From Capsulimonas corticalis (GTDB taxonomy: Bacteria > Armatimonadota > Armatimonadia > Armatimonadales > Capsulimonadaceae): a stretch of DNA of 64,000 nucleotides. How positions within the stretch are numbered: position 1 is the stretch's first letter; every line of letters starts with the position of its first letter. The notes below the pieces were generated by a model. The model did not search any database. It was not told the DNA's origin and worked only from the letters and a program-made list of their open reading frames with translations. Both the position numbers and the translations under genes were made by a program. Location of the stretch: contig NZ_AP025739.1 in NCBI RefSeq assembly GCF_003574315.2, positions 3,658,001 through 3,722,000 of the forward strand. Direction: 5' to 3'. Positions 53,967-61,523 of this stretch are shown here, piece after piece.

Positions 53967-55364
53967 ATGCCTGCTTTCGATCTTTCCGATATCCAGGGCA
54001 ATATTCTGCGCGGATACGGGATGGACTTCGTGCGGATCTTCGCGCTGCGTATCGATGACGCGCCAGCCGCGCGCCGCCTGATCGGAGATCTGGCAAGTGG
54101 AGAAGCGAGGTCGCTTCTGAAAGTCACGACGGCGGCGACATGGAGTCTGAAGCCGATGCACGCCATCAACGCAGGCGTCACGGCGGAAGGCTTGAAACTC
54201 CTCGGGGCGTCCGATGCGTCCATCGCGTCATTCCCGCAGGAGTTTACCGCCCCCATGGCGGAGCGGGCGCCGCTGCTCGGGGATATTGGGGAAAGCGCGC
54301 CCGAAAATTGGATTCCAGGACTGGCGTGTTCCGTGGACACGCCGTCGCAAGTCCACCTGGTTCTCATCGCGCACGCGCGGACGGGAGAGATGCAGGAGCG
54401 CCTCACGCCGCTCCTGCGCGAGCGCTTCCTGCTGGACGGCGCCTGCACGGAGCTGGCGGTCATTGACGGCGCCGATCTCCCGGACAGCCGCGTTCATTTT
54501 GGATATCTGGACGGCATCGCGGAGCCGCGCATTGAGGGCGGAGGCGGACGCGATCCGGAAGACGATCAGCCTTTAATCCCCGCCGGCGAATTCGTGCTTG
54601 GGCATCCCGGTCTCAGCAACGCTCGGTACCCCACGCCGCAGCCCGATGCGCTTGGCGTCAACGGCTCATTTCTCGCCCTGCGTATTCTCAAGCAGGATGT
54701 GGACGGATTCGAGAAGTTTCTGGAGGAGAATGCGGCGCGGGTTCCGGCGAAACCCGGCGTCGACGCCAAGGAACTGCTGGCGGCCAAGATGTGCGGCCGC
54801 TGGCGCAATGGCCTGCCGCTCGCCCTTTCTCCCGACACCGATTGCCCCGATCCGCCAATCCCGCAAGATCAATGGAATAAGTTCGACTACGTCAAGTCCG
54901 AGGCGCTTCCCGAGGTCATCGATGATTCGTACGGGATACGCTGTCCGATCGGATCGCATATCCGCCGCAACAACCCGCGCAGCGGCGTTGTCGCCGGGGG
55001 CGGAGGGCATAACCATCGCCTCGTCCGGCGCGGAATCCCGTATGGCGCTCCCTACGATCCCGCGCGCCCGAACGACGGAGTCGAACGCGGTCTGGTGGGC
55101 CTTTTCTTCTGCGGCAGCCTCGGCAACCAGTTCGAGTTCTTAATGACCGAGTGGATCAACTCCGATTCGTTCGGTCTGCGCGGCGACTTAGATCCGCTGA
55201 TGGCCGGCAACGATCCCGCAACCAGCCGGTTTGTGATCCCGGTCTCAAATCTGCATAAAGAATCGATTGTCATCACGGGGCTGAGCCGTTTTATCTCAAC
55301 GCGCGCCAGCGTTTACTGCTTCATGCCGAGTGTGACGGCGCTGAAATATCTTGCGAATTTGTGA
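53967..55364 (+). CDS. DyP-type heme peroxidase
   Basis: A 465-aa dye-decolorising peroxidase using heme and H2O2. Starts FDLSDIQGNILRGYG, then the two ferredoxin-like domains. The catalytic GxxDG motif is GYLDGIAEP (about 173-181), and the proximal heme His is in CPIGSHIRRNNPR (about 325-337), with the following Arg. NSDSFGLRGDLDPLMAG and SRFIPVSNLHKES-like FVIPVS near the C-terminus fit subtype C/D-like proteins. Follows a small DyP-like protein and a good ribosome site; ends at a bidirectional terminator. Confidence 0.94.
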   Translation: MPAFDLSDIQGNILRGYGMDFVRIFALRIDDAPAARRLIGDLASGEARSLLKVTTAATWSLKPMHAINAGVTAEGLKLLGASDASIASFPQEFTAPMAERAPLLGDIGESAPENWIPGLACSVDTPSQVHLVLIAHARTGEMQERLTPLLRERFLLDGACTELAVIDGADLPDSRVHFGYLDGIAEPRIEGGGGRDPEDDQPLIPAGEFVLGHPGLSNARYPTPQPDALGVNGSFLALRILKQDVDGFEKFLEENAARVPAKPGVDAKELLAAKMCGRWRNGLPLALSPDTDCPDPPIPQDQWNKFDYVKSEALPEVIDDSYGIRCPIGSHIRRNNPRSGVVAGGGGHNHRLVRRGIPYGAPYDPARPNDGVERGLVGLFFCGSLGNQFEFLMTEWINSDSFGLRGDLDPLMAGNDPATSRFVIPVSNLHKESIVITGLSRFISTRASVYCFMPSVTALKYLANL

Positions 55365-55396
55365 TGAGCTTTTCGCGGTGAAATATGGGACGCAAT

Positions 55397-55434
55397 AAAA
55401 AACCGCCCCGGCGCATTGCGCCGGGGCGGTTTTC
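55397..55434. terminator. Bidirectional terminator between converging genes
   Basis: AAAACCGCCCCGGCG and CGCCGGGGCGGTTTT form a strong stem around a short loop, with A/T tracts on both sides. It ends the DyP gene and the tandem-repeat gene. Confidence 0.9.
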
Positions 55435-55440
55435 GTGCAT

Positions 55441-55674
55441 TTACTTCTGGTCGGCGGGGTCCCCGTAAGGGTCCTGCGAGGCGGGAAGTACGGTCTGCTG
55501 GTCGGCGGGATCGCCGTAGGGGTCTTGTGAGGCCGGCAGGACGGTGTTCTGGTTTGCCGGATCGCCGTAGGGATCCTGAGACGCGGGCAGGACGCCGCCG
55601 TTGTTGTTCTCGTTTTCGTTGTTTTCGCCGGTGAAGATCTCTTTGATCCCCTCGAATATCTTATCCAATCCCAT
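55441..55674 (-). CDS. Small protein with three 17-residue repeats
   Basis: A 77-aa protein. GGAGA precedes the ATG. The N-terminal 17 residues (MGLDKIFEGIKEIFTGE) could form an amphipathic helix, then an Asn/Glu linker and three near-identical repeats, VLPASQDPYGDPA plus four variable residues, at 28-44, 45-61 and 62-77. The DNA repeats are also near identical. No family recognised. The repeats suggest a calcium- or partner-binding linear motif, or a surface-exposed filament. Ends at the same hairpin as DyP. Confidence 0.75.
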   Translation of the reverse strand: MGLDKIFEGIKEIFTGENNENENNNGGVLPASQDPYGDPANQNTVLPASQDPYGDPADQQTVLPASQDPYGDPADQK

Positions 55675-55704
55675 GGTTTGATTCTCCTTGGCGCTATGGC
55701 CGAA

Positions 55705-56268
55705 TTACATTCCGCCGGGACCGCGCGGGCCGGGCGCGGCGAGGCTCGAGTCGAAGTCCAGCGCGGACGTGGTCGGCGCGCCGGCGGGCGGAGCCGGGAC
55801 CGGCTGGTTCTGGAAGCGGCTGTAGTCAGGCGCGTAGCGCTGCACCTGCTCGGCCGGAACCTGGACGCCGCCGCTGGGAGCGGTGACCCAGACGGGCTGA
55901 TGCTGGGCGTTGCGGTAGTAGATGCCGCCGTTCTTCGATTGATAGAGCTGACCCTGCGGCGATGCGGCGCCGTTCTGGGTCTGGGCTGCTTGGTGCTTCT
56001 TATAGAGGTAGTAGAGCAGGGCGGCGCCGGCCAGCAGGACGACTTTCTGTTTGGTGGACATTCCCTGTCGCTGCGGTTGTCCCATGGTGGGCGGCGCGGA
56101 CATCATCGGTCCGCCGGGACCGCTGCTCGCGGCGGGCGGCGGCGCGGTGTCGGTCGTCTTGCTGCCGCAGCCGGCGGTCATGGCGAGCGTCGGCATCGCC
56201 AGAGTCGCGACCAGCGCGAACGCGATAAATCGGGGCGATCTCATTCTGGGCATATTCATGGGCGTCAT
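55705..56268 (-). CDS. Putative lipoprotein with Pro-rich C-terminal region
   Basis: A 187-aa protein. GGAGG lies 11 bases before the chosen ATG; a longer frame reaches further upstream. Signal peptide with lipobox LAMTAGC, then a Pro/Gly/Met-rich stretch, a second hydrophobic segment (KVVLLAGAALLYYLYKKH, about 74-91), and a mostly beta domain with GQLYQSKNGGIYYRNAQHQPVWVTAPSGGVQVPAEQVQRYAPDY. The last region is proline-rich. It looks like an envelope protein that could sit between two membranes. No family recognised. Confidence 0.7.
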   Translation of the reverse strand: MTPMNMPRMRSPRFIAFALVATLAMPTLAMTAGCGSKTTDTAPPPAASSGPGGPMMSAPPTMGQPQRQGMSTKQKVVLLAGAALLYYLYKKHQAAQTQNGAASPQGQLYQSKNGGIYYRNAQHQPVWVTAPSGGVQVPAEQVQRYAPDYSRFQNQPVPAPPAGAPTTSALDFDSSLAAPGPRGPGGM

Positions 56269-56498
56269 TGTCGCGTTGTCCTCCGTGAAAGGTGAGCCTC
56301 CCGTCCGCGACGTGCGGCGGTACGGTTGTCGCCATATACCCATTTCAGGGCGTCGTCAATCGATGCGCTTCCGACAAGCGTCTCTGCGCGGATGTTTCAT
56401 TGGCGGACGTTCGGTGGTAATTCTCACGTAGGACTTTATTTCCAAGGCGGCCAGGGACGACCCGCAGCCGCCACTAGAAAGAACAAGGGTGTATTAGG

Positions 56499-57128
56499 AT
56501 GAATACCAAAGGAAATTGTATGCTGACCGTCGCCGCCGCGCTTCTCGTCGCGGTTTCAGGCTCCGGCGCAATGGCCGCAGGGATGGGCCGCGCGTCGATG
56601 ATGGACAAGACGTTTGTCCAGAAGGCCGCGCAAAGCGACATGGCGGAGATTAAGACCAGTCAACTGGCTCTGCAGCGCGGCGTGGATGGAAACGTCCGCG
56701 AGTTTGCCCAGCGCATGATTCGTGATCACAACATGACGAGCATGAAGCTGAAGCGGATCGCCGCGAACAACAGCGTGATGGTCCCGATGCACACCACGGC
56801 GATGCAGCAGACCGAGTACATGCGCCTGTCCAAGCTGTCCGGCGTGTCGTTCGATCGGGCTTACATCCAGGGCCAGGTCCAGGCGCACAAAGCCGCCGTC
56901 GCGCTCTTTACATCCGAGAAGAATCGCGGACGCAATATGCAGCTGCGCCAGTTTGCCTCCACGACCTTGCCGGCCCTGCGCGACCACCGTATGATGAGCA
57001 TGCAGACCGCCAGTATCGTCATGGGAACGAGCAACGGCCGCTACGCGCACCGCAACGGCATGCAGCACATGAATAACATGGGCCACATGAACAATATGGG
57101 CGGCATGAAGCACATGGATAAGATGTAA
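56499..57128 (+). CDS. DUF4142 family exported protein
   Basis: A 209-aa protein. Signal peptide to about Ala-Met-Ala at residue 26. The four-helix DUF4142 core begins KTFVQKAAQSDMAEIKTSQLALQRGVDGNVREFAQRMIRDH, like ferritin-fold and stress-linked proteins of unknown function. The last about 25 residues are Met/His/Asn/Gly-rich (MQHMNNMGHMNNMGGMKHMDKM) and look like a soft-metal-binding tail; the small CxxCHM protein at 8316 ends in a similar short MSHMKM tail. An AAGGG site is upstream of the ATG. Confidence 0.88.
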   Translation: MNTKGNCMLTVAAALLVAVSGSGAMAAGMGRASMMDKTFVQKAAQSDMAEIKTSQLALQRGVDGNVREFAQRMIRDHNMTSMKLKRIAANNSVMVPMHTTAMQQTEYMRLSKLSGVSFDRAYIQGQVQAHKAAVALFTSEKNRGRNMQLRQFASTTLPALRDHRMMSMQTASIVMGTSNGRYAHRNGMQHMNNMGHMNNMGGMKHMDKM

Positions 57129-57155
57129 TCCGCCGCTTCCGATAGATTTTTGACG

Positions 57156-57200
57156 CGCCGCCGGCTCTCGCGATTATTCGCGAGAGCCGGCGGCGTTTTT
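57156..57200 (+). terminator. Terminator of the DUF4142 gene
   Basis: An 18-bp perfect stem (57156-57173 and 57178-57195) with a TTAT loop is followed by a T run. Confidence 0.92.
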
Positions 57201-57215
57201 GTTTTCCGCCGGGAA

Positions 57216-57671
57216 TCAGCAGTCTCCGCCTAAATACCAGCGCACGCCTTCCTGTTGCGCGCGCTCCAGAATCCGTTCAAGATCCTGCAAGTCTGCTTCA
57301 ACGGATTCCTGAAAATTCCACGAAATGTCCTCAGGCGTCGGGATAAAGTCAGGGTGAGCCTGCAAGTAATGGAGCAATGCTCGCGCGGCCGCAAGGCCGT
57401 CTTCGGCGGCGAACCATTCGGTGGGAGGAATTCTGTTTCGCAGTTCCAGCGGAGCTTCGGCGGGATCCCCATCAAAGATCATGCCGATAATTTGATCCGG
57501 GTCTGCGCTGCTGTATTCCATCAATGATTTGACGCCAATCGTCTTCGCGATCGATGTGAGAATATCGACATCATTCTCATCATATGGCAAATGCCCAAGC
57601 GGTTTCCCGTTCATGGAACTGTCAAAATCCTCAATCTCCCGTTCCAGTACAACATAAAATGCAGCGCCCAT
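57216..57671 (-). CDS. Hypothetical acidic protein
   Basis: A 151-aa acidic protein, start MGAAFYVVLERE with GGGAGG eight bases before. No signal peptide or helix pair across a membrane. Contains EWFAAEDGLAAARALLHYLQAHPDFI and a C-terminal helix (EADLQDLERILERAQQEG). The shape recalls small immunity or Imm-like proteins, but that is weak. A GAAC-x4-GTTC palindrome lies 28 bases upstream and may be an SOS-type operator. No family recognised. Confidence 0.65.
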   Translation of the reverse strand: MGAAFYVVLEREIEDFDSSMNGKPLGHLPYDENDVDILTSIAKTIGVKSLMEYSSADPDQIIGMIFDGDPAEAPLELRNRIPPTEWFAAEDGLAAARALLHYLQAHPDFIPTPEDISWNFQESVEADLQDLERILERAQQEGVRWYLGGDC

Positions 57672-57699
57672 TCGTGTCCTCCCAAATACCAACTTTTGT

Positions 57700-57711
57700 G
57701 AACGTATGTTC
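57700..57711 (-). promoter_or_regulatory. LexA-box-like palindrome
   Basis: GAACGTATGTTC at 57700-57711 is a perfect dyad; the extended form (T)GAACGTATGTTCG differs by one base from the Gram-positive-type SOS box CGAAC-x4-GTTCG. It lies just upstream of the 57216-57671 gene. The match is by eye. Confidence 0.45.
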
Positions 57712-57776
57712 GTTATTCTGGCGTGGCTCTCCTGCTTGCCGCGTCCAAATCGCCGCGTAAAAATTGGGGAGAATAT

Positions 57777-58658
57777 TTAAGGATTGGCTTTGAAGAACGC
57801 CTCCACGGGTTCGATGGCGTCGCCGCCGATTTCTTCGGGGGCGAAATGGCCGACGTTTGGGAATGTCCGGGTAGTATGGTGAGGGAACGCGCTTTCCCAG
57901 CGGGCCATCAGATCCTTGGTAAAGGCGACATCTTTGAGACCCCAGAGGAGCAGCAGGGGCGTGTCCTTGAGCGCCTCCCGCTTTGTCCAGAGCGTTTCCA
58001 GCCATTCGCTCTGGCCGATGATCGCGCGAGGGAACGTCCACGCGCCCTTGCGCGACTGCGGGGTGGGGAAGGCGCGGATGAAATGCCGGTGTATGTCCGG
58101 CGTCAGTTTGTTTTTGTCGCCGACGGAGGCGGGTAGCAGAACGCGCGGGAAGAAATTGAAGTTTCGGCAGAGGAAGCGGCCGATGGGGCCGCCGACAAAG
58201 CCGCTGAACTTTTCAAATGTCGCGTCGCCGCGCAGGGACCAGAACCAGCTGTTGTAAGCGATGATCCGCTTGATATTGGCCGGATGATCCAGCGCATACG
58301 ACATGCCGATGGGGCCGCCCCAGTCATGTACGATCAAGGTGATATTCTTGAGGCCGAGCGCGTCGATGAAACATGCTAAGTTCTCGGCGTGGAATTGCGG
58401 CAGGTACGAGACATCGGCCGGCTTATCGGACAGGCCAAAGCCGAGGTGATCGACGGCGACGCAGCGATATTTTGTTCGGAGATGCGCGATGAGCCGCCGA
58501 TGCTCGTAGGACCAGGTGGGATTTCCGTGGACAAAGAGCACGACGTCTCCCGCGCCCTCATCCACGTAATGCATCTCGCCGTAGCGCGTGGTAAAAAAAC
58601 GGGACTCAAAGGGATAACTGGTTCGGTCGAGCCAGGTGGGTGTCGATTGCGGGGACAT
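57777..58658 (-). CDS. Haloalkane dehalogenase-like alpha/beta hydrolase
   Basis: A 293-aa protein. HGNPTWSYEHRR (oxyanion/halide region, Asn in GNPTW), IVHDWGGPIGM with the nucleophile Asp instead of Ser, and VGHFAPEE (catalytic His) are the marks of haloalkane dehalogenases and related epoxide hydrolases; Asp in LLWGLKDVAF is the acid. It may cleave carbon-halogen bonds. The chosen ATG follows GAAAGAGAG; an in-frame TTG lies seven codons before. Gene order suggests independent transcription. Confidence 0.88.
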   Translation of the reverse strand: MSPQSTPTWLDRTSYPFESRFFTTRYGEMHYVDEGAGDVVLFVHGNPTWSYEHRRLIAHLRTKYRCVAVDHLGFGLSDKPADVSYLPQFHAENLACFIDALGLKNITLIVHDWGGPIGMSYALDHPANIKRIIAYNSWFWSLRGDATFEKFSGFVGGPIGRFLCRNFNFFPRVLLPASVGDKNKLTPDIHRHFIRAFPTPQSRKGAWTFPRAIIGQSEWLETLWTKREALKDTPLLLLWGLKDVAFTKDLMARWESAFPHHTTRTFPNVGHFAPEEIGGDAIEPVEAFFKANP

Positions 58659-58700
58659 GGATTCGCTGCTCTCTTTCAATGTTAGCGGCGCGTGGCGCCG

Positions 58701-59450
58701 TTAGTGAAGCCCGCCGGACGCGCTGATGCGCTCGCCGGTCAGCCAGGCGGAGTCGTCGGAAGCGAGGAACACCACGACCGGCGCAATGTCGCCTGGCCGG
58801 CCGAACCGGCCGAGCGGCGTGGCGTCCGCCACCATCTTCTCAAATTCGCCGCCGATAAAGCCGAGCCGGTGAGCCCCCTCGGTCTCCGTGCCGCCGGGAG
58901 CGACGGTGTTGACGCGGATCTTCTTCGGCCCCAGTTCCTTGGCCAGCGCCAGGGTAAGCGTATCCAGCGCGCCTTTTGTCGAAGAAGATAAACTCGAGTT
59001 GGCGGGCGGATTTTTGCTGGAGATCGAGCTGATATTGATGATGCTTCCTCCGGCTGCGGGAAAATGCTTCACGGCTTCCTGAGTGGCGAAGAGAGGGCCG
59101 AGGACGTTGACGCCATACTGCCGGTGAAATTCGGCCTCGGTGATCGCCCCGACCGGCTCGAACTGGACGACGCCGGCGTTGTTGACGAGCACGCTCGGCG
59201 CTCCGAACGCGCGGACCGTCTCCTCAAAGAGACGCTGGACATCGGCCGCTTTCGAAACATCCCCCGGGACGGCGATGGCGACGCCGCCCTTGGCCGTGAT
59301 CGCGGCGACGGTTTTCTCGGCTCCTTCCCGACTGGACGCATAGTTGACGACGACCGAAGCGCCGGCCTCCGCCAGGGCTTTGGCGATAGCCGCGCCGATT
59401 CCCGAGGACGCGCCGGTTACGATCGCCACTTTGTTTGTCAAACGGTTCAT
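58701..59450 (-). CDS. Short-chain dehydrogenase (SDR) lacking the catalytic Tyr
   Basis: A 249-aa classical SDR. Nucleotide loop GASSGIG (about 12-18), NYASS after beta-2, NNAG in VLVNNAGVVQ (about 86-92), and the active-site Ser in SIINISS. The expected Y-x3-K reads SSTK within NSSLSSSTKGALD, so Tyr is replaced by Ser while Lys is kept. The C-terminus has the typical GRPGDIAPVVVFLASDDSAWLTGE. It may be a catalytically altered or non-enzymatic SDR. It is divergent from a MarR gene; a perfect palindrome overlaps both promoters. Confidence 0.9.
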   Translation of the reverse strand: MNRLTNKVAIVTGASSGIGAAIAKALAEAGASVVVNYASSREGAEKTVAAITAKGGVAIAVPGDVSKAADVQRLFEETVRAFGAPSVLVNNAGVVQFEPVGAITEAEFHRQYGVNVLGPLFATQEAVKHFPAAGGSIINISSISSKNPPANSSLSSSTKGALDTLTLALAKELGPKKIRVNTVAPGGTETEGAHRLGFIGGEFEKMVADATPLGRFGRPGDIAPVVVFLASDDSAWLTGERISASGGLH

Positions 59451-59470
59451 ATTGGCTCCTTGTTTGGTGT

Positions 59471-59509
59471 ATACTATGAATAGTTCATAATGTGAACTAT
59501 TCATAGTAT
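59471..59509. promoter_or_regulatory. Perfect 17-bp palindromic operator between SDR and MarR genes
   Basis: ATACTATGAATAGTTCA (59471-59487) is the exact complement of TGAACTATTCATAGTAT (59493-59509), with a five-base centre. Plus-strand TTCATA/TATGAT and minus-strand TTCACA/TATACA boxes, each with 17-base spacing, fall in or beside it, so one dimer can repress both divergent genes. Confidence 0.85.
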
Positions 59510-59556
59510 GATGGTGTTTTGATGTTTTGTCAAGAGGATTTGGAAAAACGCACAGA

Positions 59557-60078
59557 ATGAAAAAAGATCGCGAACAGCAGCTCTCCGATGCGGATGGCGC
59601 CGCCTTTCAGGAGCAATCAACGGCGTTTTTGCTGACCCAGGTGGGGACACAGGTAGGAATTCGGTTCGGAGAGCGCCTTTTTCCGCATGGTCTCACTCCG
59701 CCGCAAGTGGGGATTCTCTTGATACTGGCGCGGGAAGACGGCGTCAACCAGCGCTCGCTGGCGGACCGGCTGGGAGTCGTTCCCAGCCGCCTTGTGGTGC
59801 TGGTCGATGAACTGGAGCGCGCCGGTCTGATTGCGCGAGGGGCGAATGCGCCGGACCGCAGATCGCACTCCATCACCCTGACTGCCGCCGGGCGCGCGAT
59901 GACCGAGACGCTGGATACGCTGGTGATCGAGCACGACGCCGCGCTGCTGGCCGCGCTTTCCCCAGAAGAGAAATCTCAGCTCCGAACGCTGCTTGGAAAA
60001 ATTGCCGCGCAGGAGGGACTTTCGCCAGGCGTTCATCCGGGCTACAGGTTTATGGGACGCCGGGCCAAAGAGCTCTGA
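59557..60078 (+). CDS. MarR family transcriptional regulator
   Basis: A 173-aa winged-helix protein. The HTH with LTPPQVGILLILAREDGVNQRSLADRLGVVPSRLVVLVDELERAGLIARGANAPDRRSHSITLT (about 45-108) is the MarR core, with the wing containing the Asp-Arg-Arg. ATG at 59557 is chosen, 18 bases after AGAGGA; a TTG at 59527 is an alternative. It sits divergent from the SDR and most likely binds the palindrome at 59471-59509, releasing it on ligand or oxidant binding. Confidence 0.9.
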   Translation: MKKDREQQLSDADGAAFQEQSTAFLLTQVGTQVGIRFGERLFPHGLTPPQVGILLILAREDGVNQRSLADRLGVVPSRLVVLVDELERAGLIARGANAPDRRSHSITLTAAGRAMTETLDTLVIEHDAALLAALSPEEKSQLRTLLGKIAAQEGLSPGVHPGYRFMGRRAKEL

Positions 60079-60223
60079 TTTCGGGGGCGATTTGAGCTAC
60101 AATAGAGAGAAGGCGCGGGAAACTTTGGGGCGGTCTCGTCCCGTAAAGGCAGTGGGAACTGAATGCGCGCCAGTAATGGCGCGTGGTTTCCGCACAACGC
60201 CATCTTAAGGAAGATCTTTCACT
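60079..60223 (+). other. Structured leader before the VKOR gene
   Basis: 145 bases with a TACAAT box at 60098-60103 (no good -35) and then CGGGA...TCCCG and GCGCGCCA-x4-TGGCGCG pairings up to about 60185. A weak AGGAAG ribosome site precedes the ATG. No known riboswitch was recognised. Confidence 0.4.
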
Positions 60224-60736
60224 ATGTTATCGGCGCGCGTCGCGGCGGCCCTGACACGCTGTTATATCGCACAGATCGTCCTCGGTTTTATTGGCGCGGC
60301 TATTGCCGGCGCGCTCTGGGTAGCGCACCGCGTTCACTACGATCTGCCCTGCTCCGCCAACGGCGGGTGCGAGGTCGTGGCCGAAAGCGCGTGGGCGCAT
60401 ATGACCATCGGCCCGTTCCACGACATTCCCATCGCCCTGCTCGGCCTGCTGGCCTATATCGCGATCTTGACGTTCGCGATGATGAAGATCGGCTCGGACA
60501 CGGCGCCCACAAAGATACTGCTGGGCAGGCTCGGGCTGCTGATCATTCTCGGAGGAGCGGGATACTCGTGGTATCTGCAATATGTCTCCCATGTGAAGAT
60601 CGGCGCCTTCTGTCCGTATTGTTTCTCATCGGCATGCGTCATGCTGCTGCTGCTGATCTCCGCCATTATTGAAAATTCGCTGCTGCGCCGGCAAGGCGGC
60701 GCTCACTCTCCGTCTCCGGAGGGGGAAGCAGGTTAA
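60224..60736 (+). CDS. Vitamin K epoxide reductase (VKOR) family protein
   Basis: A 170-aa membrane protein with about four helices. Conserved loop Cys pair Cys43 and Cys49 (LPCSANGGCEVV), the Ser/Trp-rich segment, and the active-site CxxC (FCPYCF near residue 130) facing the periplasm. VKOR re-oxidises DsbA-type thiol oxidases using quinone, replacing DsbB. Two DsbA-like genes follow immediately (ATG one base after the stop), which strongly supports that job. Confidence 0.92.
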   Translation: MLSARVAAALTRCYIAQIVLGFIGAAIAGALWVAHRVHYDLPCSANGGCEVVAESAWAHMTIGPFHDIPIALLGLLAYIAILTFAMMKIGSDTAPTKILLGRLGLLIILGGAGYSWYLQYVSHVKIGAFCPYCFSSACVMLLLLISAIIENSLLRRQGGAHSPSPEGEAG

Positions 60737-61486
60737 ATGCCCAACGTGAACAAAAAAACTATTCTTTTCGGCTCGTGGATCGTGCTGCTCGCCGGTCTCT
60801 CCTTCGCTGTCAGCCGCATGAGTTCGACGGTGGCTCCGCCGGACCAGAAGCCCCCGCCGCCGCCGAAGCTCGACGTAGCCGCACTCGCCAAGCGCTGGCC
60901 GGAGATCATGCAGCACACCGCGGGCCCTGCGCGCGGTCCCGCGAGTCCCGCGTACACCATGGTGGAGTTTGGCGACTTCCAGTGCCCGCAATGCGGCAAG
61001 ATGCGTCCGACGATCGAAAAGACGCTGGCGGACAGCAAGGGACAGGCGAACCTGTACTTTGTCCATCGGCCCTTCCCGCAGATGCATCAATACGCCCTGC
61101 CCGCCGCGCAGGCGTCGGAAGCGGCCGCCAAGGATGGGAAGTTCTGGCCGATGTACGATGTGCTGTACTCGCACCAGGATGACCTGGAGCCGGGCTACTA
61201 CGACGACTACGCCAAGGAAGCGGGGCTGGACGGCAAGAAGGTTCTGAACGCCGTGCAGCAGCACGTCTACTCCGCGCAGGTCGCCGCCGACTCCAAGTTC
61301 TGCGACGATATCGGGATCCAGATGACGCCGACGGTTTTCATTCGCGATAACAAGACAGGCAAGATCAGCATCGCGTCTGGAGCCGTCGATATCAACAAAA
61401 TGTTCGCGGGCGCCCCGTGGAAATCGGTCGCCGGTCCCACCTCGGTTACCGCGAGCGCTCCCGCCGCGCCGCCGGCGAAGTCATAA
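60737..61486 (+). CDS. DsbA family thiol-disulfide oxidoreductase (CPQC)
   Basis: A 249-aa protein. One N-terminal membrane anchor (about 9-27), a Pro-rich linker, and a thioredoxin-fold domain with the active site Cys83-Pro-Gln-Cys86 in EFGDFQCPQCGKM. A cis-Pro in GIQMTPTVFIRDN follows. It probably introduces disulfides into exported proteins, driven by the VKOR encoded just upstream. It is a close tandem copy of the next gene (most residues 71-185 match). Confidence 0.92.
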   Translation: MPNVNKKTILFGSWIVLLAGLSFAVSRMSSTVAPPDQKPPPPPKLDVAALAKRWPEIMQHTAGPARGPASPAYTMVEFGDFQCPQCGKMRPTIEKTLADSKGQANLYFVHRPFPQMHQYALPAAQASEAAAKDGKFWPMYDVLYSHQDDLEPGYYDDYAKEAGLDGKKVLNAVQQHVYSAQVAADSKFCDDIGIQMTPTVFIRDNKTGKISIASGAVDINKMFAGAPWKSVAGPTSVTASAPAAPPAKS

Positions 61487-61523
61487 ACCCTTGGGTCCTC
61501 CGCATAGGATGGGAGGCGAATTC

